From NCBI GenBank assembly GCA_020355945.1, contig CP070627.1, positions 2,046,121 through 2,051,705 of the forward strand: a stretch of DNA of 5,585 nt, in the 5' to 3' direction. The stretch is from Candidatus Aminicenantota bacterium. GTDB taxonomy: Bacteria > Acidobacteriota > Aminicenantia > UBA2199. The translations under genes and the position numbers were made by a program. This document shows positions 1 to 4,685 of the stretch, piece after piece. The first letter of the stretch is position 1, and the number at the start of each line of letters is the position of its first letter. The notes below the pieces were generated by a model. The model did not search any database, was not told the DNA's origin, and worked only from the letters and a program-made list of their open reading frames with translations.

Positions 1-32
1 AATGCGTTTCCGATTCCCAATACCTTTTTCAT
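1..32 (-). CDS. PfkB-family carbohydrate/nucleoside kinase, N-terminal fragment (runs off the window)
   Basis: Only the first ten codons are present, reading MKKVLGIGNA. This is the usual opening beta-strand of PfkB (ribokinase/adenosine kinase) family sugar kinases, in which a short hydrophobic strand runs into a G-x-G/A-N turn near the substrate site. The start is well supported: AGGAG at 40-44 lies 7 nt before the ATG. The gene follows the HPt gene on the same strand after an 81-nt gap and is probably the last visible member of the pan cluster. The substrate (ribose, adenosine, fructose or other) cannot be told from ten residues. Another protein beginning with a Rossmann-like strand is possible. 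Confidence 0.6.
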   Translation of the reverse strand, partial: MKKVLGIGNA

Positions 33-84
33 GTCATTTCTCCTTTCTACTTCTCTGTTTCATTTTCTCCAGGAAAATATAAAA

Positions 85-102
85 GCCGCTGCCGCTGCCG
101 CT
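85..102. repeat. three tandem GCCGCT hexamers between the HPt and PfkB genes
   Basis: GCCGCT occurs three times without interruption on the plus strand (AGCGGC on the transcribed minus strand). It starts 12 nt after the HPt stop codon, in a stretch that is otherwise AT-rich. It is a small GC-rich microsatellite in an untranslated operon gap. No function is evident. Confidence 0.8.
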
Positions 103-113
103 ACCTTTACCTG

Positions 114-419
114 TTAATCGATAATTTCATTTTGTCTCATATATTCTGTTAATTGGTCCAGTAATTTCTTTGTTTTTTCAAGTTTTTTATCCCTGGCTGC
201 TTCTACCAGTTTACCGGCAATTTTGCCTCCTTCTTCCAACTCGAAGTGGCCTGCTGTGCCTTTGATGTTATGGGCAATGAATGCGATTTTATCAAACTGG
301 TTTTCTTCGTACAGCTTAGACATTTCTATTATATTGGCAGCTACTGTTTCCTTAAATTCTTGTTTTAACTCTTTCATAAAGATTTGATCCGTATCGCTGG
401 GTGCATCCGTATCACTCAT
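114..419 (-). CDS. single-domain HPt (histidine phosphotransfer) protein
   Basis: A 101-residue cytoplasmic protein that is essentially one HPt four-helix bundle, the module that passes phosphate between response-regulator receiver domains in phosphorelays. The signature H-N-I-K-G-T-A-G (residues 50-57) supplies the phosphoacceptor His50 with the conserved Lys53 and Gly54. The helix that follows contains the usual K-I-A-x-x-L-V-E-A-A pattern. There is no kinase, receiver or membrane segment. Residues 2-11 contain a duplicated S-D-T-D unit, an acidic disordered tail outside the fold. The start is supported by GGAGG at 427-431, 7 nt upstream. It lies 49 nt after panD on the same strand and is probably co-transcribed. 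No partner kinase or regulator is in the window, so its pathway is unknown, and a link to pantothenate synthesis is not established. Confidence 0.9.
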   Translation of the reverse strand: MSDTDAPSDTDQIFMKELKQEFKETVAANIIEMSKLYEENQFDKIAFIAHNIKGTAGHFELEEGGKIAGKLVEAARDKKLEKTKKLLDQLTEYMRQNEIID

Positions 420-468
420 TTTACTTCCTCCATATGGGTAAATGTAAATGTTAAATATTTCATTTTAA

Positions 469-837
469 TTATAATTTTCCACTGATCACTCGTTCAACGC
501 CGTTGTTTTCATCCATTAGCAAGATGGTGGCGTTGAGGGTATTAAGTTCTCGTTCGTCCAGCAGGGCATAAGCCGCAATAATAATTTGATCCCCCGGGCA
601 CACTTTACGTGCCGCGGCTCCATTTAATACAATATCGCCGCACCCACTTGCCGCTGTTATGACATATGTTGAAAAACGATTCCCGTTGGTGATATTGTAG
701 ACTTCGACCTTTTGATATTCCCTTAAACCGGCTTTTTTTATGATATCCTGATCAATGGCAATACTTCCCGAATATTCAGGGTTTGCACCGGTTACCCGGG
801 CCTTATGTATTTTTGAAATCAAAAATGGAATCAACAT
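469..837 (-). CDS. panD: aspartate 1-decarboxylase (pyruvoyl-dependent)
   Basis: Converts L-aspartate to beta-alanine, one of the two substrates of PanC. The length, 122 residues, is normal for the family. The self-processing site is Gly24-Ser25 within Y-S-G-S-I: cleavage makes the beta chain (1-24) and an alpha chain whose Ser25 becomes the pyruvoyl cofactor. Other family residues are in place: Lys9, Arg54 (substrate carboxylate), Thr57 and Tyr58 (R-F-S-T-Y, residues 54-58), and Asn72 in N-G-A-A-A. The enzyme is known to work as a cytoplasmic homotetramer. The start lies 1 nt after the panC stop, with AGGAG at 847-851 inside the end of panC and 9 nt of spacing, so translation is probably coupled. 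No truncation or frameshift is seen. Confidence 0.97.
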   Translation of the reverse strand: MLIPFLISKIHKARVTGANPEYSGSIAIDQDIIKKAGLREYQKVEVYNITNGNRFSTYVITAASGCGDIVLNGAAARKVCPGDQIIIAAYALLDERELNTLNATILLMDENNGVERVISGKL

Positions 838-838
838 T

Positions 839-1690
839 TCAAATTTCTCCTAAGATAAAATTATCGATAAGTCTTGTTTTGCCCACCCGGATTGCTCCTG
901 CCACCAATGTATTGGTGATATCGATGGTTTTCACTTTTTCCAGGTCATCAAGGCTCACCACTTCCAGGTAATCGATTTTTACCAATGGATGTTTGCTGGC
1001 TTCCTTTTGAAGTATATCCTTGACAGCAAGGCTGTCGCGGAGCCCGTTATCGATGGCGGATTTTGCTTTTTTCAGCGCTTGAGACAGGCACAATGCTGCT
1101 TTTCTTTCTTCAGCAGATAAATAGGCATTCCGGGATGACAGGGCCAGGCCGTCAGGGTCCCTGACAATGGGCACGGTGTGAATGGCCGCATCCAGGTGCA
1201 AATCCTTGACCATTTTTTTTATGATGATGGCCTGCTGTGCATCTTTTCGACCAAAATAGGCCCGGGTAGGCGAGACGATATTCAACAACTTCAACACCAC
1301 GGTGGCAACCCCGCGAAAATGTGTGGGACGTGATTTTCCACAAAGTACCTTACTCAATTTCTCTACTTCCACATAGGTGGCGTAATCTCCCGGGTAAATT
1401 TCCTCTTTCGCCGGGTAAAACACCACATCCACGTTCAATTCCTGCAGCAATTGCTCATCTCTTGCCAGGGCCCTGGGGTATTGGTCGAAATCTTCATCCG
1501 GGGCAAATTGCGCCGGGTTAACAAAAATCGAAACCACGGTTACATCATTTTCTTTCTTGCTTTGCCGCACCAAACTGAGATGCCCCTGGTGAAGGTATCC
1601 CATGGTGGGGACAAACCCAAGCGTATGACCTGCGGATTTGTATTTCTTTAACTCTTCTCTTAATTTGTCAACCGTCTTAAGGGTTTTCAT
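839..1690 (-). CDS. panC: pantothenate synthetase (pantoate--beta-alanine ligase)
   Basis: Joins pantoate and beta-alanine, using ATP and a pantoyl-adenylate intermediate, to give pantothenate (vitamin B5). The 283-residue length matches the family. N-terminal Rossmann nucleotidyltransferase motifs are clear: P-T-M-G-Y-L-H-Q-G-H at 28-37 containing the HxGH signature (His34, His37), F-V-N-P-A-Q-F at 56-62, F-G-R-K-D-A-Q-Q at 146-153, and L-S-S-R-N at 184-188, equivalent to the KMSKS loop. The C-terminal lid domain ends in G-A-I-R-V-G-K-T-R-L-I-D-N. The gene starts 19 nt after panB with a modest AGGA at 1700-1703. It acts between PanB (via ketopantoate reductase, not present here) and PanD. 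Confidence 0.97.
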   Translation of the reverse strand: MKTLKTVDKLREELKKYKSAGHTLGFVPTMGYLHQGHLSLVRQSKKENDVTVVSIFVNPAQFAPDEDFDQYPRALARDEQLLQELNVDVVFYPAKEEIYPGDYATYVEVEKLSKVLCGKSRPTHFRGVATVVLKLLNIVSPTRAYFGRKDAQQAIIIKKMVKDLHLDAAIHTVPIVRDPDGLALSSRNAYLSAEERKAALCLSQALKKAKSAIDNGLRDSLAVKDILQKEASKHPLVKIDYLEVVSLDDLEKVKTIDITNTLVAGAIRVGKTRLIDNFILGEI

Positions 1691-1709
1691 TTTTCAGTGT
1701 CCTGGTTTG

Positions 1710-2558
1710 TTATTTCCCGGAGTTAGGGGTGGTTAAGTTTTTCTTTAAGTGGTAACTTTCTTTTTCACCGGGGAACACCCCCTGTTGAATGTCTTTAATA
1801 TAGCTCTTTAGAGCTTCATGGATGGTGGTATATACATCGGCATATTTTCTCACAAATTTTGGCAAGTAGAGATTGGTGAACCCCACCAGGTCATGAAACA
1901 CCAGGATCTGACCGTCGCAGTATTTCCCGGCGCCGATGCCGATGGTGGGAATGGTTAGACCTTCAGTGATGCGCCGAGCCAATTCCACGGGAATGGATTC
2001 CAATACAATGGCAAAAACCCCCAATTTTTCCAGTTCAATGGCATCGTTAAGTATTTCATCAGCGGCTGTTTTTTGTTTTCCCTGGGTTTTAAATCCACCC
2101 AGTTTATGGATGGATTGGGGAGTTAATCCCAGGTGTCCCAATACAGGAATTTCAGCATTAATAATAGCTTCGATGGCTTTAACGCGATTTTTGCCCCCTT
2201 CCAATTTAACGGCTTCCGCACCCCCTTCTTTGACGCAGCGGATGGAACTTTCCACCGCTTGTTCCCTACTGATGTGATAAGACCCAAAGGGCATATCCGT
2301 CACCACCAACGAAACCGGCTGCGCACTGGCCACCAGGCGGGTATGGTAAATCATTTCCTCCAACGTTGTCTTTAAAGTATTGGTGTGGCCTTGCAGGACC
2401 ATTCCCAGTGAATCACCCACTAAAATCAAATCAATACCCGCATCCGAAGCAACCTTAGCCGTGGGAAAATCATAGGCGGTAACAGCAGAAATCTTTTCCC
2501 TGATTTTTTTCTTTTTCTTCAGGTTAACCACAGTTCGTTTGTTTTCAAGCAGGTGCAT
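1710..2558 (-). CDS. panB: 3-methyl-2-oxobutanoate hydroxymethyltransferase (ketopantoate hydroxymethyltransferase)
   Basis: Transfers a hydroxymethyl group from methylene-tetrahydrofolate to 2-ketoisovalerate to form ketopantoate, the first committed step of pantothenate synthesis. The 282-residue TIM-barrel protein carries all landmarks: V-T-A-Y-D at 26-30, V-G-D-S-L-G-M at 47-53 with metal ligand Asp49, T-D-M-P-F-G-S-Y at 87-94 with metal ligand Asp88, V-K-L-E-G-G at 117-122 with Glu120, G-H-L-G-L-T-P-Q-S at 141-149, the probable catalytic base Glu187 in L-E-S-I-P, and I-G-I-G-A-G at 206-211. The N-terminal five-lysine stretch (14-18) is slightly unusual and encoded by A-rich codons. Its ATG lies inside the last codons of the upstream kinase gene (14-nt overlap), with AAGGA at 2569-2573, so translational coupling is likely. 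Confidence 0.97.
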   Translation of the reverse strand: MHLLENKRTVVNLKKKKKIREKISAVTAYDFPTAKVASDAGIDLILVGDSLGMVLQGHTNTLKTTLEEMIYHTRLVASAQPVSLVVTDMPFGSYHISREQAVESSIRCVKEGGAEAVKLEGGKNRVKAIEAIINAEIPVLGHLGLTPQSIHKLGGFKTQGKQKTAADEILNDAIELEKLGVFAIVLESIPVELARRITEGLTIPTIGIGAGKYCDGQILVFHDLVGFTNLYLPKFVRKYADVYTTIHEALKSYIKDIQQGVFPGEKESYHLKKNLTTPNSGK

Positions 2559-3183
2559 AGTACCGTGTTCCTTTTTTATGGTTTTTTATCTCTTTTATCA
2601 GGTTTTGCACATCTGTCGGGTTATCCAGGTCCACTTTTTCCATATTCACCACCAATAACGGTGACGATTTATAATTAAAAAAATAATAATTGTAGGCATC
2701 GAAAACTTCCCGCCAATATTCGCCGGGAAGATTTTTTTCCACCTCGGTTCCCGATTGCCGGATGCGCCGCAGCATCTCCGTAAAGGAAATCTGTAAATAG
2801 ATCACCAGGTCGGATTTAACCACATTTTTAAAGAAAATATTAAATATTTTCTTGTAAATCTCCAGGTCCTGGTCGTTTAATAAAAGGTGGGCGTATATAC
2901 CATCTCTGAAAAAAATATAATCACTGATGGTGGTCTTTTGGAAGAGTCCCTTTTGACTGATTTCCAGTTGCTGGGAATAGCGATTCAGTAAAAAAATGAG
3001 CTGGGTTTTTAGGGCTAAAGAATTTTCAATGCCGGATAACGAACTGTAGTAATCATTTAAAAAGGGATTTTCTTTGTTATCCAGGATCAAGCGAGAATTA
3101 AATTTTTGCGCCAATATCTCTGCCAGCCTGGTTTTGCCAGACTTAACCACTCCATCGACAACAATGTATTTGAATTCGCTCAT
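2545..3183 (-). CDS. deoxynucleoside kinase-like P-loop protein
   Basis: A 212-residue cytoplasmic P-loop kinase. Walker A is G-V-V-K-S-G-K-T (11-18). Features resembling the deoxynucleoside kinase family follow: N-P-F-L-N-D-Y-Y (39-46), T-Q-L-I-F-L-L-N-R-Y (60-69), I-S-D-Y-I-F-F-R-D (86-94) at the position of the family's E/D-R-S region, an arginine-rich lid R-R-I-R-Q-S-G-T-E-V-E (139-149), and a C-terminal strand S-P-L-L-V-V-N. Family members phosphorylate deoxynucleosides with ATP for salvage. Specificity cannot be read here, and the P-loop departs from the usual G-N-I-G-A/S-G-K-S/T. It is the first gene after the promoter at 3195-3223 and overlaps panB by 14 nt. I recall dNK-like genes beside pan genes in other bacteria. 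There is no Shine-Dalgarno sequence before the ATG, which is unlike the downstream genes. Confidence 0.8.
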   Translation of the reverse strand: MSEFKYIVVDGVVKSGKTRLAEILAQKFNSRLILDNKENPFLNDYYSSLSGIENSLALKTQLIFLLNRYSQQLEISQKGLFQKTTISDYIFFRDGIYAHLLLNDQDLEIYKKIFNIFFKNVVKSDLVIYLQISFTEMLRRIRQSGTEVEKNLPGEYWREVFDAYNYYFFNYKSSPLLVVNMEKVDLDNPTDVQNLIKEIKNHKKGTRYYAPA

Positions 3184-3194
3184 TTTTAGGAGAA

Positions 3195-3223
3195 ATTATA
3201 CCACTCTTTCCGGTTGTTGTAAA
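3195..3223 (-). promoter_or_regulatory. sigma70-type promoter for the kinase-panBCD-HPt cluster
   Basis: On the minus strand TTTACA (3223-3218) and TATAAT (3200-3195) are separated by exactly 17 nt, giving 5/6 and 6/6 matches to consensus. Transcription would begin near 3188, only about 5 nt before the kinase ATG at 3183. It fits between the regulator's stop codon (3233) and the kinase start, so the cluster can be transcribed independently of the regulator gene. Confidence 0.7.
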
Positions 3224-3232
3224 TCAACTTTT

Positions 3233-3652
3233 CTATTCTTCTGCCCGGGACTTCACGATGTCTTTCTTTATCAAGTTCTCTTTTTCCAGTATGTAGGCTC
3301 TAAAGTAATTCATCATCGCGGTTCGTACCAGGTGGGAACAATTAAAATAATGGAAAAATTCTTTAAAAAAATCCTGGTGTCCCGGGTTGATTTCCATCCC
3401 CCTCTGCCGCGATATCTCCTCCGGCATAAATACTTCCCCTATCCCGTGAAGTAGATAGTTGATATTGACTTTATATTTTTTGGTCATATTATAGATCAAC
3501 TCGAATCGTGGTTTGGCATTGCCCGCCTCCATTTCCGATAAACTGGCATTGGATATGTCCAGGGATCTGGCAAAATCCTTTTGTAAAAGGTTTAACCTCT
3601 TACGCACCAATTGAAGTCGAAGACCGATTTCTTTCCACAATGGTTCTTTCAT
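3233..3652 (-). CDS. Xre-family helix-turn-helix regulator
   Basis: A 139-residue DNA-binding protein when started at the ATG at 3652. Residues about 8-70 form a Xre/Cro-type HTH: the helix pair L-L-Q-K-D-F-A-R-S-L-D-I-S followed by N-A-S-L-S-E-M-E-A-G (22-44), then the typical K-P-R-F-E-L-I and I-N-Y-L-L-H-G-I-G. The remaining ~65 residues are charged and aromatic with no recognised domain and may mediate dimerisation or sensing. A longer reading from 3712 would add 20 A/T-encoded, lysine- and phenylalanine-rich residues that overlap the divergent promoter. I reject it because 3652 has AAGGG just upstream (short spacing) and begins at the natural domain edge. It is divergent from the strong promoter at 3706-3734, a common arrangement for a regulator controlling itself and its neighbour. 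Target control is inference. Confidence 0.85.
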   Translation of the reverse strand: MKEPLWKEIGLRLQLVRKRLNLLQKDFARSLDISNASLSEMEAGNAKPRFELIYNMTKKYKVNINYLLHGIGEVFMPEEISRQRGMEINPGHQDFFKEFFHYFNCSHLVRTAMMNYFRAYILEKENLIKKDIVKSRAEE

Positions 3653-3667
3653 ATTACCCTTCGTTTT

Positions 3668-3678
3668 TTTTTCAAAAT
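3668..3678 (+). promoter_or_regulatory. TTTTTCAAAAT box 1 (candidate operator)
   Basis: First of three exact copies of the 11-mer TTTTTCAAAAT around the divergent promoter region. It lies 16 nt upstream of the Xre regulator's start codon and would fall in its 5' untranslated or promoter region. It is 44 bp (about four helical turns) from box 2. The surrounding DNA is very AT-rich, so chance recurrence is possible. Binding by the adjacent regulator is inference. Confidence 0.35.
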
Positions 3679-3705
3679 TTTTTTTAGAAAAAATAAAAAT
3701 TTTAC

Positions 3706-3734
3706 TTGACATTTTTCAAAATAGAAACTATAAT
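3706..3734 (+). promoter_or_regulatory. perfect consensus sigma70 promoter, divergent from the Xre gene
   Basis: TTGACA (3706-3711) and TATAAT (3729-3734) match consensus at all 12 positions with the optimal 17-nt spacer. The expected transcription start, about 7 nt beyond the -10 box, is 3741, which is itself the A of an ATG. A promoter this strong usually needs repression, and candidate operator box 2 (3712-3722) lies in the spacer. Confidence 0.85.
3712..3722 (+). promoter_or_regulatory. TTTTTCAAAAT box 2 (candidate operator inside the promoter spacer)
   Basis: Second exact copy of the 11-mer, lying between the -35 and -10 boxes of the consensus promoter. It is part of a 13-bp inverted-repeat match (3711-3723) to 3969-3981. 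A protein bound here would occlude RNA polymerase. Confidence 0.4.
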
Positions 3735-3740
3735 TTATAT

Positions 3741-3821
3741 ATGGAAAATAAAGACGCCACTGATTCATGGTTAAAACAGCCAGGACAACATGGAGAAGCC
3801 GATGTCTGCCAGATTGATTAA
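3741..3821 (+). CDS. 26-residue putative leaderless small protein
   Basis: The ORF begins with the ATG lying exactly 6 nt after the -10 box of the perfect promoter, where transcription is expected to start, and ends at TAA 3819-3821. The product is acidic to neutral and polar, starting M-E-N-K-D-A-T-D-S-W and ending D-V-C-Q-I-D, with one cysteine and one tryptophan. It has no hydrophobic segment and resembles no family I know. There is no Shine-Dalgarno sequence, which is consistent with leaderless translation. It overlaps the start of the next small ORF (3790) by 32 nt. It could be a small protein, a leader peptide controlling the downstream ORFs, or chance. The position of the ATG relative to the promoter is the only evidence. 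Confidence 0.4.
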   Translation: MENKDATDSWLKQPGQHGEADVCQID

Positions 3822-4014
3822 ACAATTTCTTATTGAACGTCATCATTGTGTTCTCCATAAGATACAATTATATTATGAAAAATCCAAAGAGTCAAGCATA
3901 AACATAAAAAAGATGAAGATTATGGCTAAGATGAGAGAGATTGTTTTTTATTTCAAAAATATATTTTTTATTTTGAAAAATCGAGCCAATCCCAAGGAGG
4001 TTGCCAATGGATAG
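3790..4014 (+). CDS. doubtful 74-residue small ORF between the promoter and the hypothetical protein
   Basis: The ORF opens at an ATG 4 nt after a weak AGGA (3782-3785), overlaps the 26-codon ORF by 32 nt and the 150-codon ORF by 8 nt. The product is basic and rich in K, I, M and F, with a possible amphipathic or hydrophobic patch near residues 50-62 (I-V-F-Y-F-K-N-I-F-F-I-L). No family is recognised. The strongly A/T codon use and the fact that its last codons are formed by the ribosome-binding site of the next gene argue that it may be an untranslated leader. The overlap arrangement argues for coupling. I list it as a candidate only. Confidence 0.25.
   Translation: MEKPMSARLIKQFLIERHHCVLHKIQLYYEKSKESSINIKKMKIMAKMREIVFYFKNIFFILKNRANPKEVANG
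3951..3978 (+). promoter_or_regulatory. inverted repeat TTTCAAAA/TTTTGAAA
   Basis: TTTCAAAA at 3951-3958 and TTTTGAAA at 3971-3978 form perfect 8-bp arms around a 12-nt AT-only centre, just upstream of the ribosome-binding site for the 150-residue protein. It could be a protein-binding palindrome related to the TTTTTCAAAAT boxes or a weak RNA hairpin. AT-richness makes a chance origin possible. Confidence 0.35.
3970..3980 (-). promoter_or_regulatory. TTTTTCAAAAT box 3 (inverted copy)
   Basis: Third exact copy of the 11-mer, on the opposite strand, 248 bp beyond box 2. Together with its neighbours, 13 bp (3969-3981) are the exact reverse complement of 3711-3723. Such a pair could support DNA looping by one regulator or pair in the RNA. 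Either function is inference. Confidence 0.35.
3994..4000 (+). promoter_or_regulatory. strong ribosome-binding site fixing the start at 4007
   Basis: AAGGAGG is followed by 6 nt (TTGCCA) and ATG at 4007. This decides for the ATG over the in-frame TTG at 4001, which touches the site and could not use it. Confidence 0.85.
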
Positions 4015-4459
4015 CATAGATATGGTTCCCAACCAGGATGCGCGGCAATATTCGTATCCTCATGCACATTCATATAAATTTTCGTACCAACAGCCCGGAT
4101 CGGAAATGGGTAGCCCCGATAACACCCTGATATTGTTGATTAATTCTATTTTTTATTTCCTGGAATGTGTTTATATCCTGTACAAGAAGGATTATCACCA
4201 ATTGGTGGTTCTCCACCATAACCGGGTGTTAACCTATAAAAATTACAAAACCCTTAGAGGCGCCAAAATCGCTTTTCAAAGGTTGTACAAGAATAAAGCC
4301 TGGAAAATCGGGGTAAAAGCACAGTGGACTCCTCCTTACCAGGTTGATTACGATTGGTTGGAAAAGAAGGATGAAGTGGTAACCAGTAAACCCGGTATAC
4401 TCCGTAAACCCCGTAAACCCCGTAAACTCCATCAGCCCCTGAAAGCTTATTCGATATAG
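4007..4459 (+). CDS. hypothetical protein with hydrophobic segment and basic RKP-repeat tail
   Basis: A 150-residue protein I do not recognise. Residues 1-38 are polar and rich in Tyr, Ser, Pro and His. Residues 40-59 (N-T-L-I-L-L-I-N-S-I-F-Y-F-L onward) are hydrophobic but hold Asn, Glu and Cys, so this is either a marginal membrane segment or a buried helix. Residues 62-119 look like a compact basic domain with V-V-L-H-H-N, Y-K-T-L-R-G-A-K-I-A-F-Q-R-L and an aromatic end V-K-A-Q-W-T-P-P-Y ... D-Y-D-W-L-E. Residues 127-141 are tripeptide repeats R-K-P made by a 9-bp DNA repeat, giving a basic, extended tail that might bind nucleic acid or be a passive repeat insertion. It has a strong ribosome-binding site and a hairpin 3 nt after its stop. 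It is probably expressed from the promoter at 3706-3734 and may be controlled by the divergent Xre protein. Confidence 0.75.
   Translation: MDSIDMVPNQDARQYSYPHAHSYKFSYQQPGSEMGSPDNTLILLINSIFYFLECVYILYKKDYHQLVVLHHNRVLTYKNYKTLRGAKIAFQRLYKNKAWKIGVKAQWTPPYQVDYDWLEKKDEVVTSKPGILRKPRKPRKLHQPLKAYSI
4385..4429 (+). repeat. five tandem 9-bp units, consensus CGTAAACCC
   Basis: The units are AGTAAACCC, GGTATACTC, CGTAAACCC, CGTAAACCC and CGTAAACTC, in frame with the host gene and encoding S/R-K-P/L tripeptides (G-I-L in unit 2). A sixth, decayed unit may follow at 4430-4438. The 9-bp period keeps the frame open, so unit number can vary without frameshift. The opposite strand reads GGGTTTACG. Confidence 0.85.
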
Positions 4460-4462
4460 ATT

Positions 4463-4490
4463 GGTGAGAAGATGAGAATATCTTCTCACC
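4463..4490 (+). terminator. hairpin, probable terminator after the hypothetical protein
   Basis: GGTGAGAAGAT (4463-4473) and ATCTTCTCACC (4480-4490) form a perfect 11-bp stem with a 6-nt loop, beginning 3 nt after the stop codon. The T-tract is not adjacent: a second TTCTCACC copy (4491-4498) intervenes before G-TTTT at 4500-4504. This makes it an atypical intrinsic terminator or an mRNA-stabilising hairpin. The duplicated right arm allows an alternative, longer-looped pairing with 4463-4470. Confidence 0.55.
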
Positions 4491-4520
4491 TTCTCACCTG
4501 TTTTAACCTCCTAAGAATGT

Positions 4521-4634
4521 CCTACGTCCCCCATAAGGGGGACAGGTAGGGCCTGTACGGTAGGCGCGTAAAAGGGTGACGCGCAGAAGTAAAGGGTGAA
4601 GAGTAAAATCGGGGGCAGACGTAAAGCCTGCCCC
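4521..4634. other. hairpin-rich intergenic segment upstream of infA
   Basis: No credible gene lies here. Three separate palindromes follow one another. The first is CCTAC-GTCCCCC / GGGGGAC-AG-GTAGG (4521-4550; 12 bp with a 2-nt bulge and an ATAA loop). The second is GCGCGT/ACGCGC (4564-4584; 9-nt loop). The third is GGGGCAG/CTGCCCC (4612-4634; 9-nt loop). A near-direct repeat GTAAA(A)GGGTGA at 4568-4579 and 4590-4600 links them. GC content is higher than in flanking DNA. This could be a degenerate extragenic palindromic repeat, a structured small RNA or a complex terminator region. No known RNA family is recognised. Confidence 0.5.
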
Positions 4635-4685
4635 GCGGTTCTCCCTCAAAACCGACAAAAATTTTTAATAATTTCATTTTTCCTC

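Noticed and set aside
36..65. Nine-codon mini-ORF just before the PfkB gene
   Set aside because: Its GGAG is only about 3 nt from the ATG and the purine-rich content is explained by the pfkB ribosome-binding site. Nothing further supports it.
2504..2520. A-rich run in panB as a programmed frameshift site
   Set aside because: The reading frame is intact through the whole PanB fold and the run simply encodes lysines. No downstream stimulatory structure or alternative product is evident.
3653..3712. N-terminal 20-residue extension of the Xre regulator from the ATG at 3712
   Set aside because: There is no ribosome-binding site or suitably spaced promoter, the residues reflect only the local poly-A/T DNA, and the start would sit inside the divergent promoter. 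The ATG at 3652 begins at the domain edge.
4001..4006. TTG start two codons upstream for the hypothetical protein
   Set aside because: It abuts the AAGGAGG sequence directly. The ATG at 4007 has ideal 6-nt spacing.
4385..4429. CRISPR-like array
   Set aside because: Units are 9 bp and contiguous with no spacers. It is a simple tandem coding repeat.
4229..4489. Minus-strand ORF with F-T-G tripeptide repeats
   Set aside because: It is antisense to the 150-residue protein, and its repeats come from the 9-bp DNA repeat read backwards. It has no supporting start signal.
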